From JARLGU01 sp036504535 (GTDB lineage Bacteria > Armatimonadota > Armatimonadia > Armatimonadales > Capsulimonadaceae), in contig DASXUY010000071.1 in the NCBI GenBank assembly GCA_036504535.1, positions 99,864-163,863 on the forward strand: 64,000 bases of DNA, written 5' to 3'. The notes under the pieces were generated by a model. The model did not search any database and was not told where the DNA came from. It saw nothing but the letters and a program-made list of their open reading frames with translations. Made by a program: the position numbers and the translations under genes. Shown here one piece after another: positions 50,993 through 61,100 of the stretch (positions within the stretch are counted from its first letter, which is position 1; every line of letters starts with the position of its first letter).

Positions 50993-51694
50993 TTACCTCG
51001 GCACCAACTCGGAAGCCGACGCCAGGCCATCGCCCACCAGCAGCGCTTCTAGCCGGGGGTCGGTGTAGTCGTCAATCGCATAGGCCACGCCCGGCAACGC
51101 CTCAACCACGCCACGAGGGTAGGTCGTCGTAAGGCCCACGATTTGCATGCCAGCGGCGGCAGCTGCGGCGAGGCCCGGCTTGCTATCTTCGAACGCGAGG
51201 CAGCGTTCCGGCGATGCGCCAAGGCGACGCGCGGCGATCTGGAAGATCTCTGGGAACGGCTTCCCGAATGTCACATCCTCATTCGCTACCACAAGGTCGA
51301 ACATCCCGGTCATCCCGAGCACATCGAGCTGAAAATTCGCGTTGCGATGATCGGCGGATGTGGCGATAGCAAGCGGGTAGCCTGCCTCACGCAGGCGATG
51401 GAGAAACTGATGCGCACCGGCGATGGGCTGTAGGCGAGTTCGTGCGAGGTAGCGATAGAGAAACTCTTTCTTTTCGGCCAGGATCTCGACCTCGTGATCG
51501 GTCAAATCCTGCCCCAGAAACACCCTGATCGCGTCCTCGATCTTGCCGCCGACTCCCGTGGCGTAGTAACCGTCAACGGTCAACTCAACCCCGCTGTCCC
51601 AGCACAACGCGATCCACGCCTCAATATGCACCGGCATATTATCGACAAGCGTCCCGTCAAAGTCAAAGATAATAGCCGCTGGTCGTTGTAACAT
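50993..51694 (-). CDS. HAD-superfamily hydrolase (beta-phosphoglucomutase/phosphatase-like)
   Basis: 233 residues, cytoplasmic. Motif I AAIIFDFDGTLVDNMP (Asp11, Asp13), cap domain of helices with HIEAWIALCWDSGVEL, motif II IATSADHRN, motif III Lys in VTFGKPFPEIFQIAA, motif IV CLAFEDSKPGLAAAAAAG. The GKPxPEIF and EDSxxGxxAAxAAGM patterns are those of beta-phosphoglucomutase and related sugar-phosphate phosphatases. Exact substrate cannot be told. It is the nearest carbohydrate-phosphate enzyme to the glycan genes but is not in an operon with them. Confidence 0.88.
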   Translation of the reverse strand: MLQRPAAIIFDFDGTLVDNMPVHIEAWIALCWDSGVELTVDGYYATGVGGKIEDAIRVFLGQDLTDHEVEILAEKKEFLYRYLARTRLQPIAGAHQFLHRLREAGYPLAIATSADHRNANFQLDVLGMTGMFDLVVANEDVTFGKPFPEIFQIAARRLGASPERCLAFEDSKPGLAAAAAAGMQIVGLTTTYPRGVVEALPGVAYAIDDYTDPRLEALLVGDGLASASELVPR

Positions 51695-51798
51695 GATGTA
51701 TACTTACTAATTGTAAGGGCCGTAGTAAAATCAGAGAAAACGCCCTAATTTCCTAGACATAGGGTGGTTTCACGACCATAAATAAGAGGCACGCAGTT

Positions 51799-52143
51799 AT
51801 GCATGAAATAATCGAGACCGCAGAAACTTTCTACATGATCGCATTTGTGGTCGCTTTATGCTATTCGGCTGTCTTCGTCGTACGCCTTCGTCTTGGCCAG
51901 AAATTCGGCATGAAAGATCCAGCCTCAACAAGACATTTCCTAATCGCCGTAAGCCCTGTTGTTGTAACTGTTATTCTTGGTCTTTCGGCGCCGAACTCAC
52001 GCCTGGCACATCGAATCGGCGATGGTATGCTGTTCTACGTCTTTCCTACAGCCATGATCTGCTTTTGGATTCGCCAGCGAGCGCTGAAACGGCAAACTCG
52101 CAGGGCCAGCACAACAGTCGATCCAAGCCCGGATCGATCATAG
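51799..52143 (+). CDS. Small membrane protein, unknown function
   Basis: 114 residues with three hydrophobic spans: TFYMIAFVVALCYSAVFVVR, HFLIAVSPVVVTVILGL and MLFYVFPTAMICFWI, then a basic Ser/Thr/Pro tail. No motif is recognised. It is the only plus-strand gene between 29 and 64 kb that looks real, converging with purL (13-bp gap). The hydrophobicity profile and starting context support it; there are no homologues I can name. Confidence 0.55.
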   Translation: MHEIIETAETFYMIAFVVALCYSAVFVVRLRLGQKFGMKDPASTRHFLIAVSPVVVTVILGLSAPNSRLAHRIGDGMLFYVFPTAMICFWIRQRALKRQTRRASTTVDPSPDRS

Positions 52144-52156
52144 TCTCGTTTCCCGC

Positions 52157-54373
52157 TCACACGTGTACCGCCGCGGGGATCGCGCCTTCGTATGCTTCCC
52201 GCATCCGCGACACAGGCAGATCGATCAGCGGCTGGCCCTGGTGGCTGACGACAAGCGCTGGTCCGCCCACAGTGCCGAGCGGCAGCACGTTCACGCCGCC
52301 CGCCTTCGCGGCATCCTTGGCAGCCTGCACGTTCTCCGGCGCGACGGTTACCACAATTGTCGCTGTTCGCTCGCCAAACATCGCCAACGTAAGCTTTTCG
52401 GCAGGGAACGCGTCCGGGAAGCTCACCGTAGCCCCGAGTCCGCTCGCCATCGCGCTCTCGGCGATTGCCACGCCCACGCCGCCCTCAGCGGAGTCATGCG
52501 CCGATTTGACCCTGCCGCTCTTGATCAGTTCACGCACCAGCTTCTGAACGGCCTTCTCGGCGGCAACATTGAACGCAGGCGGTGCGCCCGCGTCAGAACC
52601 TGTCGTCAAATACAGGTACTCGCTGCCGCCAAAGCTAGGCTCGCCGTTCGCGAGCATCAGGATCTCGTCGCCAGCATCCACGAAGCCGCTCCCGACACGC
52701 TTGTCGGCGTCGTCGATCAACCCAATCATGCCAATCGTCGGCGTGGGGTAGATTGCGTGGTCAGGGGTCTCGTTGTAGAACGACACGTTGCCGCTGATAA
52801 CGGGCGTTGCGAAATCTTCGCAGGCATCCGCCAGCCCTTCGACGCTGCGGCGGAACACCCAGAAGTTGTCTGGCTTCTCGGGATTCGGGAAGTTGAGGCA
52901 GTCCGTTACTGCGAGCGGTGTTGCGCCGACGCAGCTCAAGTTGCGAGCAGCTTCGGCGACCGCGATCTGCGCACCGACAAACGGGTCAAGGTAGCAGTAG
53001 CGAGGGTTGCAGTCGGCTGTCAGCGCAATCGCCTTCTTCGTGCCACGGATCGCGAGCACAGCGGCATCGGCACTGCCGGGAAACGCTACCGTCTGAGTCT
53101 GCACCATCTGGTCGTACTGCTCAAACACCCATCGCTTGGAGGCGATTGAGTGAGTCGACAAGAGCTTCAGCAGCGCTTCGTTGTAATCTGCCGGAGCACC
53201 GCACGCGGATAGGTCGCGCGCCTGGATCTCGGCGATGTACGTCGGCTCGGCGGCGTCAAGGTAATATGTCGGGCATTCGTCCGTCAGGCTCTTGGCGGGC
53301 ACATCGGCAACCACGACACCATTATCGGTGATGACCACGCGGCCGGTATCTGTCACGACGCCCACAACTTCGGCGCTGAGGCCCCACTTGTGGAATACGT
53401 CGACGATGTCCTGCTCGTGACCCTTCTCGGCGATTGCGAGCATTCGCTCCTGGCTCTCCGAAAGCATAATCTCGTAGGGAGACATACCAGGTTCGCGGGC
53501 GGGCACCTTACGAACTTCCATCGTCATGCCGTTGCCAGCCTTGGCGGCGGTTTCGCAAGTCGAACACGTCAAACCAGCTGCCCCCATGTCCTGAATACCG
53601 ACGATATAGCCCGTCGCCAGCGCTTCAAGCGTCGCTTCGATCAGCAGTTTCTCCTGGAACGGGTCACCCATCTGCACATTGGGGCGCTTGCTCTCGGAAT
53701 CCGGACCAAGCTCAACACTGGCGAATGTCGCGCCGTGGATACCGTCACGACCAGTCGCGGACCCAACGTAGATCACCGGGTTCCCAACGCCCTTGGCGCC
53801 TGCCGACGCGATCTTGTCAAGCGGAACAATACCGACCGCCATGGCATTCACCAGTGGGTTGCCCTGGTAGCACGGGTGGAAATAGATCTCGCCGCCGACG
53901 GTGGGAACGCCAACGCAGTTACCGTAGTGCGCGATTCCTTCGACGACATGCTCAAAGAGGTAGCGTGTACGGGGATCATCCAGGGTGCCGAAACGCAACG
54001 AGTTGAGGTTCGCGATTGGGCGAGCGCCCATGGTGAAGATGTCGCGTAAGATACCGCCCACACCGGTCGCGGCACCCTGGAACGGCTCAACGGCGCTCGG
54101 GTGGTTGTGCGATTCCATCTTCATGACGATGCCTAGCCCATCGCCAATATCGACAACGCCAGCGTTCTCCACAGCGCCTTCGTCCATCGCTTCTTTGTAC
54201 TTTTTGAAGAGACGCAGGACGGGCCGGGAGTACTTATAGCCGCAGTGTTCCGACCACATAACGGCATACATGCCGATTTCGGTGATGGATGGCTCGCGGC
54301 CAAGGGTGTCGAGGATGAGCTGGAACTCGCCGTCGTTGAGCCCCATCTCGCGGTAAACTTTTGGATCGATCAT
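52157..54373 (-). CDS. purL: Phosphoribosylformylglycinamidine synthase subunit PurL
   Basis: 738 residues, the length of the small bacterial PurL; the start is the ATG at 54373 (MIDPKVYREMGL), as an open frame continues 111 nt upstream without homology. Motifs: EIGMYAVMWSEHCGYKYSRP, MKMESHNHPSAVEPFQGAAT with GVGGILRDIFTMGARPIA, PTVGGEIYFHP, IQDMGAAGLTCS, the second half with CVGATPLAVTDCLNF, VISGNVSFYNET and KSAHDSAEGGVGVAIAES. It makes formylglycinamidine ribonucleotide in purine synthesis with PurQ and PurS, neither of which is adjacent. It stands alone on its strand. Confidence 0.96.
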   Translation of the reverse strand: MIDPKVYREMGLNDGEFQLILDTLGREPSITEIGMYAVMWSEHCGYKYSRPVLRLFKKYKEAMDEGAVENAGVVDIGDGLGIVMKMESHNHPSAVEPFQGAATGVGGILRDIFTMGARPIANLNSLRFGTLDDPRTRYLFEHVVEGIAHYGNCVGVPTVGGEIYFHPCYQGNPLVNAMAVGIVPLDKIASAGAKGVGNPVIYVGSATGRDGIHGATFASVELGPDSESKRPNVQMGDPFQEKLLIEATLEALATGYIVGIQDMGAAGLTCSTCETAAKAGNGMTMEVRKVPAREPGMSPYEIMLSESQERMLAIAEKGHEQDIVDVFHKWGLSAEVVGVVTDTGRVVITDNGVVVADVPAKSLTDECPTYYLDAAEPTYIAEIQARDLSACGAPADYNEALLKLLSTHSIASKRWVFEQYDQMVQTQTVAFPGSADAAVLAIRGTKKAIALTADCNPRYCYLDPFVGAQIAVAEAARNLSCVGATPLAVTDCLNFPNPEKPDNFWVFRRSVEGLADACEDFATPVISGNVSFYNETPDHAIYPTPTIGMIGLIDDADKRVGSGFVDAGDEILMLANGEPSFGGSEYLYLTTGSDAGAPPAFNVAAEKAVQKLVRELIKSGRVKSAHDSAEGGVGVAIAESAMASGLGATVSFPDAFPAEKLTLAMFGERTATIVVTVAPENVQAAKDAAKAGGVNVLPLGTVGGPALVVSHQGQPLIDLPVSRMREAYEGAIPAAVHV

Positions 54374-54518
54374 GCCAGAAGTATACCTGATTGGGCACCA
54401 GGCAGGGTCACGCGGATGACGGATTGAGGATGGCGACGGCACGACCCAAGCGAGAGCTAGAAATTGCTGGACAGCAGCCCGCAAACTTCAGCACGCACGC
54501 GCGTCATCACTCTATAGC

Positions 54519-54974
54519 TTAGCGCTTGCCGTCTCGCCCCAAGTGGCGATAGCGAACAACGCCTCGATCAAAGTCAACTTCGAACTCTGGAGAGTCGATT
54601 GGGTCGCGGGTAGAATCGGCCAGGTAGGCCCGAAGTTTCCCGCGCAAAACCCGCTTGTATCCCAAAGCTGCGAGCTTTTCCCGCATTTTAACGCCCTTAA
54701 TATTGACCACCCCTGGGCTATTGGGAGAGAACGGGCCCTTAAGAGTAGCGCCCTCACCTATGACGCAATCTGACACGTCAACGGCATTCCCTTGGCGGCA
54801 AGGCACAAAATCGATATTAACGAGCGAAATCGGGCTGGTCGTCAAATTTCGGAGGCGTAGGGCCACGAGAGCGTACTGTTTCTCTTCGCTGGAGAAATCG
54901 AGGTATATATCTGGCAGTTGTCCATCAGCTAAACCTAGCTTGATTGGAAGAAGCGACTTTATTTTTTCAATCAT
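54519..54974 (-). CDS. Unknown protein, tandem paralogue A
   Basis: 151 residues, no signal peptide or membrane span. Predicted mostly beta: LPDIYLDFSSEEKQYALVAL, LRLRNLTTSPISLVNIDFV, VDVSDCVIG, GVVNIKGVKMREKLAALGYK, FEVDFDRGVVRYRHLGRDGKR. It is clearly related over its full length to the protein at 55221-55676: YLDFSS, VALRxRN, DVS...VxG, AALGYKRVLRGKLR against QVAGYRGIVKGKIR, and IDF/VDF near the end. Same length and strand. The pattern recalls an immunoglobulin-like or C2-like beta-sandwich. No known family is recognised. Confidence 0.75.
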   Translation of the reverse strand: MIEKIKSLLPIKLGLADGQLPDIYLDFSSEEKQYALVALRLRNLTTSPISLVNIDFVPCRQGNAVDVSDCVIGEGATLKGPFSPNSPGVVNIKGVKMREKLAALGYKRVLRGKLRAYLADSTRDPIDSPEFEVDFDRGVVRYRHLGRDGKR

Positions 54975-55220
54975 ATTATTTCGTCGCAGAAATTAGGCAG
55001 CGGCGCCATTAGCGATTAACTTCTCACTGAATAGCTTGTTTTCGTCTATATACACTACACGAATATGCCCTTATTATACTGGTATAAAACCTAAATGGCA
55101 ATGGGAACACGTCGGCACATCGGCGGATTTAACGATAAAAGTGGCTAAATACGACCTTCCTTGCAGGTATTGGTAGTCTGCCGTAACGAGGATTATTTAG
55201 TAGCAGCCCCAAAACACGAG

Positions 55221-55676
55221 CTATCGCGAACCTTTTTGACCAGCGTGCTTATAACTTACCGTCTGCTTGGCAAAATCTATTGTAAGGGGAGGCGACCATA
55301 GTATGTCGGTGTCTGCCCCGGAAACATGCCCGCGTATCTTGCCCTTGACTATCCCGCGATACCCCGCTACCTGGATCACTTGTCGAAAACTCGTACCCTT
55401 GAGGTCGAGCACCCCGGCCGCGTGCGGTTGTACGGGAGTCGACAGAGTTTGCGCACCGCCCACAACTGTTCCTGAAACGTCAACAGTCTGCCCGCCGTCC
55501 GCACCGATGAACTCAAGCTTATCAACGAGTACCGCATTATCCGATTTATTACGGATACGCAATGCAACTGTTGAGTAGCGTTGCGCGACACTCGAAAAGT
55601 CGAGATAAACGCTTGGTAGCGAGCCGGGTGCGGGCGGCGATATACGAGACAAGAGTTCCGTCAACTTACCAATCAT
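55221..55676 (-). CDS. Unknown protein, tandem paralogue B
   Basis: 151 residues, paralogue of the 54519-54974 gene and separated from it by 246 bp of AT-rich DNA in which no gene is seen. Key segments: LPSVYLDFSSVAQRYSTVAL, RIRNKSDNAVLVDKLEFIG, TVDVSGTVVGGAQTL, GVLDLKGTSFRQVIQVAGYR, GKIRGHVSG, LTIDFAKQTVSYKHAGQKGSR. Both proteins end in a basic GxxGxR tail. Identity between the two is moderate by eye, so the duplication is old, yet length is exactly kept. They lack any partner gene that suggests a role. Confidence 0.75.
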   Translation of the reverse strand: MIGKLTELLSRISPPAPGSLPSVYLDFSSVAQRYSTVALRIRNKSDNAVLVDKLEFIGADGGQTVDVSGTVVGGAQTLSTPVQPHAAGVLDLKGTSFRQVIQVAGYRGIVKGKIRGHVSGADTDILWSPPLTIDFAKQTVSYKHAGQKGSR

Positions 55677-55934
55677 GTACGCGAGGCCTCCAACAGCACA
55701 TCACAAAAATGCCGTAACATAAATGTACACGGAATATGCGGTTTTGTGCAGGCAACCACTGCGTTTCTTTTGCGATTTTTGCCTTTAGTGCGTTATTTTA
55801 GGTCGTTCAGGGGTTGCATCTTAGCAGAATTACCAGCATGCGGCATCAATTTACCTACAATACGATAGTAAGCAAGCGATTATGTGCTATACACCGCAAC
55901 AAGGAGAAGCGAGCACCTAGCCACCGATTGCCGT

Positions 55935-57395
55935 TCATTGGGGAAGCCCAGAACCCGTCGAGTGAGCTAACGCTGCACGGGCTTGGTTCAGCGCGGATCG
56001 AGCGTTGACCAGATTAGTGCGCGCCGCTAGCAACAGTTGCTGGGCATCGGTTACCTCAAGGAAGATGCCGATACCGGCGCGGAAGCGCCCTTCCGCCAGA
56101 CGAACACCCTCTTGCGCATTTGCGACCTCATCCTGTGCCGCAGAGACACGTTGCCCCGCCAGGCGCTCATTCAAGTACGCCTGAGCAACATCCGATGTCA
56201 CCGCCTGCTGGCTCGTTGCCAGATTTGCCCGCGCCGTCGTCACATTGCCCTCGGCCTCTTTGACGCGCCCACTGGTCAGGCCGGAATCAAACGGGTTAAA
56301 CGACAGTGCCACCCCGATTCCCACCGAGCTGGAAGTAGGCGGAAAGCTTGTATCCTTTGCCCCAACGCCAACCGTGCCAATTATGGCCGGTGAGTTCGAT
56401 GACTTCGCCGCCTTCAGTGCATCGTCGGCCGCCCGCGCTGTCTCTGTCGCCGCGAGAACTTCGGGCCGCTGCCGCAATGCCAGCGTCACAAGGTCGTTGA
56501 CGCTTACATCCCCAAGCACAGGCTCGTCGGTTTCGCCCACCTGAACCGGCGTCCGCGCATCGAGCCCCATCGCTTGGGCAAGTGTCACTCGCCCTACCGC
56601 CGCATTGTTGCGTGCGATATTCAACTGGAGTGCCGCCTCAGATAACGCCGTCTGCGCCCGCACTACATCGCTGGGTATGCCAATTCCAGCATTCTGACGC
56701 GCCCGTGCTTCGGCGAGGTGTAACGCCTGAGCGCGATAGTTGTCCTCGTTCACTGTCACAAGACGCAAAGCTTGAGTGTAACCGTAGTAGTTCTGTTTCA
56801 CGGTAAGCACAGTGTCCGCTTGTGTTCTCGTCAGCGAGTTAACGCTAGCGCGCTCAAGCGCCGATGCCGCATTCGACAACGCCGATGTGTGCCCGAAGTC
56901 ATAAAGCAGTTGCCGCAGCGAAATCACGCCATTCATGCTTCCGCCCGTAGCGGATGATGTCACCCCCGACACCGTCGTGCCACCTCCGCCGATATCCACG
57001 GCGTTTGAATATCCAGCTGACACACCCACGGTGGGCAACAGGCCGGAACGCGCCTGCTGAGTGCGCCCCGATGCCGATGTAACGCCGCCCGTAGCAGCAA
57101 CGATTGTCGGCTGATGGCGAAGTGCCACCCGGGCCGCCTCGTCCGCAGTCAGCGGCGCCGCTGGCAAGTCCGCGGGCAACGGACCAGGCAGCGCTGGAAG
57201 CTCAATTGCAGCAGGCAGCTGGGTATCCGTCGTATTGAGCGGCGACGGTGTGATTGTCGGCGACGCCCCAGTTGTCGTCGGTTGCGATTGCACCACCGGC
57301 GCCGGAACAGTTGGCGTCGACTGAGCAAGCGCACAGGCTGGAATGGTAACTAGCGTGAGAGCCACGATGCTACAGAATCTCATAGTGTTTCGCAT
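55935..57395 (-). CDS. TolC-family outer membrane efflux protein (cluster 2)
   Basis: 486 residues from the ATG at 57395 (AAGAGA 9 nt upstream). Signal peptide to about residue 24 (FCSIVALTLVTIPACALA), then a Thr/Pro/Gln-rich linker. The OEP fold: LTADEAARVALRHQPTIVAA, LRQLLYDFGHTSALSNAASA, two helical coiled-coil halves, ALSFNPFDSGLTSGRVKEAE, and FRAGIGIFLEVTDAQQLLLA near the end, the classical last motif of TolC-type proteins. It is the last gene of the MFP-RND-MarR-TolC operon and provides the outer-membrane channel. Confidence 0.92.
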   Translation of the reverse strand: MRNTMRFCSIVALTLVTIPACALAQSTPTVPAPVVQSQPTTTGASPTITPSPLNTTDTQLPAAIELPALPGPLPADLPAAPLTADEAARVALRHQPTIVAATGGVTSASGRTQQARSGLLPTVGVSAGYSNAVDIGGGGTTVSGVTSSATGGSMNGVISLRQLLYDFGHTSALSNAASALERASVNSLTRTQADTVLTVKQNYYGYTQALRLVTVNEDNYRAQALHLAEARARQNAGIGIPSDVVRAQTALSEAALQLNIARNNAAVGRVTLAQAMGLDARTPVQVGETDEPVLGDVSVNDLVTLALRQRPEVLAATETARAADDALKAAKSSNSPAIIGTVGVGAKDTSFPPTSSSVGIGVALSFNPFDSGLTSGRVKEAEGNVTTARANLATSQQAVTSDVAQAYLNERLAGQRVSAAQDEVANAQEGVRLAEGRFRAGIGIFLEVTDAQQLLLAARTNLVNARSALNQARAALAHSTGSGLPQ

Positions 57396-57522
57396 AAATA
57401 GTCTCTTAACAAATCCTGAACACGCAGTGGTACCGCATGTTGCTTTCACGAAAGCGGAAACAGCACCTTTGGTTCCTGAATCCCGATCTTGCGTCCCGCA
57501 GGGACAATCAAAAATTCGATAG

Positions 57523-57542
57523 CCCCTGAATTCATTCAGGGG
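57523..57542 (-). other. Intercistronic hairpin between marR-type and tolC-type genes
   Basis: CCCCTGAA (57523-57530) and TTCAGGGG (57535-57542) form a perfect stem with a 4-nt loop. On the minus strand GCTATCGAATTTTTG follows, so partial termination between the regulator and the channel gene is possible. Confidence 0.45.
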
Positions 57543-57560
57543 TGCGATATATGGCGCAAC

Positions 57561-58109
57561 CTACCCTGCCCCAGTATCCGCCGCATCCGCGAACTGCAAG
57601 TCGCCAGGCAGCGATAATGGCGGCACGCCCGGATCGGCCACAGGTAGCCCCATACTTGCTTCGAGGAGGCATTCAATCGCCTCGAGTACGTCGCCGCGTC
57701 GGTCGGATGGTACGGCAGTCAAGACCTCAGCCATACGCTGAATCCGTCGTTCGCGGCGTTGCTGCATGATATCGCGGCCGTCCTGCGTCAGGCTCAGCAG
57801 CTTGACGCGCCTATCCCCAGGCTCTGCAACACGCTCCACGAAGCCTGTTTTCTCTAGCCGATCCGCAATTTGCGTTGCGGCGCTCACTGAAACCCCAAGC
57901 TCCTCAGCCAGTTCCGTAATCGGCGTCGCCCCCGCCTGCAGCAGAAAGGAGCACGCGCGAAGCTGCGCCACCGGCAAGTCGCCCGCCGGATGATTGATCG
58001 GGAGCGTGAACGTCCGTCGCATCAGACGTGGCAACGCCGCCTCGAGCGAAGCAGCTTGCCTTCGAAGGGCCTCGTCGTGATGAACCTGTCCTGGTACTAC
58101 TTCGCTCAT
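57561..58109 (-). CDS. MarR-family transcriptional regulator
   Basis: 182 residues, starting directly after the pump stop codon. Winged helix about 50-115: VAQLRACSFLLQAGATPITE, ELAEELGVSVSAATQIADRL recognition region, KTGFVERVAEPGDRRVKLLS wing with the conserved DRR. Flanking helices form the dimer interface. It lies inside the efflux operon, between the permease and channel genes, and is probably its own repressor: the only strong palindrome at the operon promoter (63441-63464) overlaps the RNA-polymerase boxes. Ligands are unknown but are presumably pump substrates. Confidence 0.9.
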   Translation of the reverse strand: MSEVVPGQVHHDEALRRQAASLEAALPRLMRRTFTLPINHPAGDLPVAQLRACSFLLQAGATPITELAEELGVSVSAATQIADRLEKTGFVERVAEPGDRRVKLLSLTQDGRDIMQQRRERRIQRMAEVLTAVPSDRRGDVLEAIECLLEASMGLPVADPGVPPLSLPGDLQFADAADTGAG

Positions 58110-61100
58110 TTAGACGTCACCCACTCCAGCAGTCGTCGGCTCAACAAGCTCCGGCTGCGCGAGGTCTTTGTCCGTCTTCCCCCAGCGCCGCCCGAGATCG
58201 TCGAACACCGTGTAGACCACAGGAATGATGAACAACGTCAACATCGTCGACGTCAGCAAGCCGCCAATCACCGCCGTTGCCATTGGCGCATTGGTCTCAG
58301 AACCCTTACCGATCGCCAGCGCAATCGGCATCATGCCAAGCACCGTCGCCGACGTGGTCATCAGAATCGGCCTCAGTCGCGTTGGCCCCGCTTCGAGAAT
58401 CGCATTATCGCGCGTCAGCCCCCTGCCTCGAAGCACATTCGTGTAGTCAACCAGCAAGATGCCGTTCTTCACCACGATGCCCACCAGCATCAGAACGCCT
58501 ATCAATGCCGTGAGGCCGAACGAACGCCCTGTCAAGAACAACGCAAGCAGTACGCCCACAATCGACACAGGTACCGAGCAAAGAATCGTCAGCGGGTGAA
58601 CGAACGACTCAAACTGCGCCGCGAGCAGCATATAAATCAGAGCGATAGCCAGCATGATGGACACACCCATGCCGCCATACTGCTGCGCACGCTGCTTCTG
58701 GTTAATGCCGTAATCCCAGTAATAGCCCTGCGGAAGCTGGACGCCTGACAGTGACTTCGTGATGTCCGCCTGAATCTCGCCTTCCGAGCGCCCCTGCGGC
58801 TGCCCGCTCACAGCGATATACCGCTGGCGATTCTGCCGCGTGATTTCGCTCGGCCCAATCGCAGTCGTCGCCGTCGCCACCTGCTGCAGCATCACCGAAT
58901 GAGGCGCGCCGGTCTGGATCGACGGCGAGATCGGCATGGTCGCAAGCTGCTCACGGTGCTTGCGCTTGTCCTCCGGGAACTGAACCTCGATCGGATACTG
59001 GTAACCGCCCTCCTGGTAGTAACTTGCGATTGAACCGTTAGTAGCCGTGTTAAGGGTGCTGGACACGTCCGCAAACGAAACCCCTTGCTGCACCGCCTTG
59101 TCCCGATCAATCTTCCACTGAATTTCTGGCGATGCTTCCTGCCAGTTGACGTCTACGTTCTGCAACCCGTTGATGCCCTTAAGCCGATCAGTCATCTCAG
59201 CCCCAAGTCGCCCAAGCACCTTGATGTCCGGCCCAAAGATGTCGACCTCAACATTCGTGTTACCACCGGTGAGAATGCGCGAAACAACGTCTACCTGGTT
59301 GATCTGCACGCGAGCGCCGGGGATACCGCCCACCTTCTTGCGAAGGTCGTTCATTACCTCAAGCGTGCTCTGCGAGCGCTTATCCTTGAGCTTCACCACA
59401 ACCGCGCCCTGATTGGCATTCTGCGCCGCGCTTGTGCCGCGTAAGCTGAGGCCAGTACCGACGGCTGAAAAAGCAGTCTGAACGTTGGGGTTTTCGGTGA
59501 TCGCCTTCTCGACACGCGTCATCACCTTGTTGGTCTCGTCCAGTGCGGTGCCAGGAGGCAGTTTCACATTCACCTGGAAGTCGCCGCTGTCCGTCGCTGG
59601 CATCAATTCGGTGCCGATGAACGGCAGCAGCAGGAAGCTGAGGAGCGTAACGCACACCGCCCCACCGATCACCCAAAATCGATGATGAATTGCGAACCGC
59701 AAGCCATTGCGGTACGAGTTGTCAAGTTCATCGAACCAGCGTCCAAACATCCGGAACACGCGGAAACCGAACATGGACTCGTTCTCGTGCGAGTCCTTGG
59801 CGCTGATAAAGCGCGACGCCAGCATGGGCACAACCGTGGTCGCGTCGAGCAGCGAAATCGAGATCGAGAAGATCACAACCAGCGCAAACTGCAGGAACAT
59901 CTGCCCCGCCTGGCCCTTGATCAGCAGCAGCGGCAGGAAGACCACCACCACAGTCATCGTCGATGCAAGCACCGCCTGCATGATCTCGTTCGTACCCGCA
60001 ATCGCCGCATCCGCAGGCCGCATCTTGCCCTTCGAACGTTCGAAGTGGCGGTAAATACTCTCCAACACGACTACGGCATCGTCAGCGATCAAGCCCGTCG
60101 CCAATGCGAGGCCGCCCAGCGACATCGTGTTGATCGAAAAGCCCATCACATAGAACAGGGTGAAAGTCGAGATAATCGAGATCGGAATCGAACAAGCCAC
60201 CACCAATGTACTGCGGTAGCTGCGCAGGAAGAACAGCAGCACAAGCACTGCCAGCAAGCCGCCGATTACCGCGCTTACCTGCAAGTCGACGATCGAGTTG
60301 TCGATAAATTGAGCCTGATCGTACGCCTTCAGGAAGTGGAGATTCGGATACCGCGCCTCGATCTCCTTGATCTTGGCATCTACCGCCTTCGCAGTCGTGA
60401 CTGTGTTCCCACCGCTCTGCTTGCTGACGATGATGCCCGCCGCTGGCTCGTTATTGAGGCGTGTGAAGATACGCGTGTCGGAATGCGAGTCGACGACCTG
60501 AGCGACACTTCCGATGGTGATCACTTGCCCGTTGACCGCCTTCAGGGGAACCTTGGCGATTTCTCCCGGCGACTTGAACCAGCCGACACTGCGAAGCGTG
60601 AGCTCAGATTTGCTCTCCTTGGCGATACCAGCGGGAACGTTCTGGTTCTCCTGGTCGATGCGCTTGCTGATATCGTCAAGCGACACATCATATGCACGCA
60701 GCCTATCTGGGTCAGCGTTGACCAGGATTGTGCGCGTCTGGCCGCCAGTCACAACCGCCGACGCCACCCCATCTGCCGATTCAACAATAGGCGTGATTTC
60801 GTTGTCGAGGATAGTGCGAAGCTTGATCGGGTCCTTCTCGCCGCTGACGCCATATGTCAAAATTGGCATCTGGGTCGGGTCGAACTTGAATACGATCGGC
60901 GTCTGCAGAGTCGGGTCGGTTGGGAACCGCTGCCGCGCCCGCTCGACAAGTTGCAGCACATCGATAGCGCCCTGTCCGATATCGGTGCCCCAGTTGAACT
61001 GGACACGCACGGTAGATGTGCCCTCGACTGTGCTCGATGTGACCGTGTACATATTCGGCGCGGCGCTGACGGCCTCTTCGATGGGCCGCGTCACCTGCGC

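Noticed and set aside
52163..53149. 328-residue open frame opposite purL
   Set aside because: Antisense shadow of a highly conserved enzyme gene.
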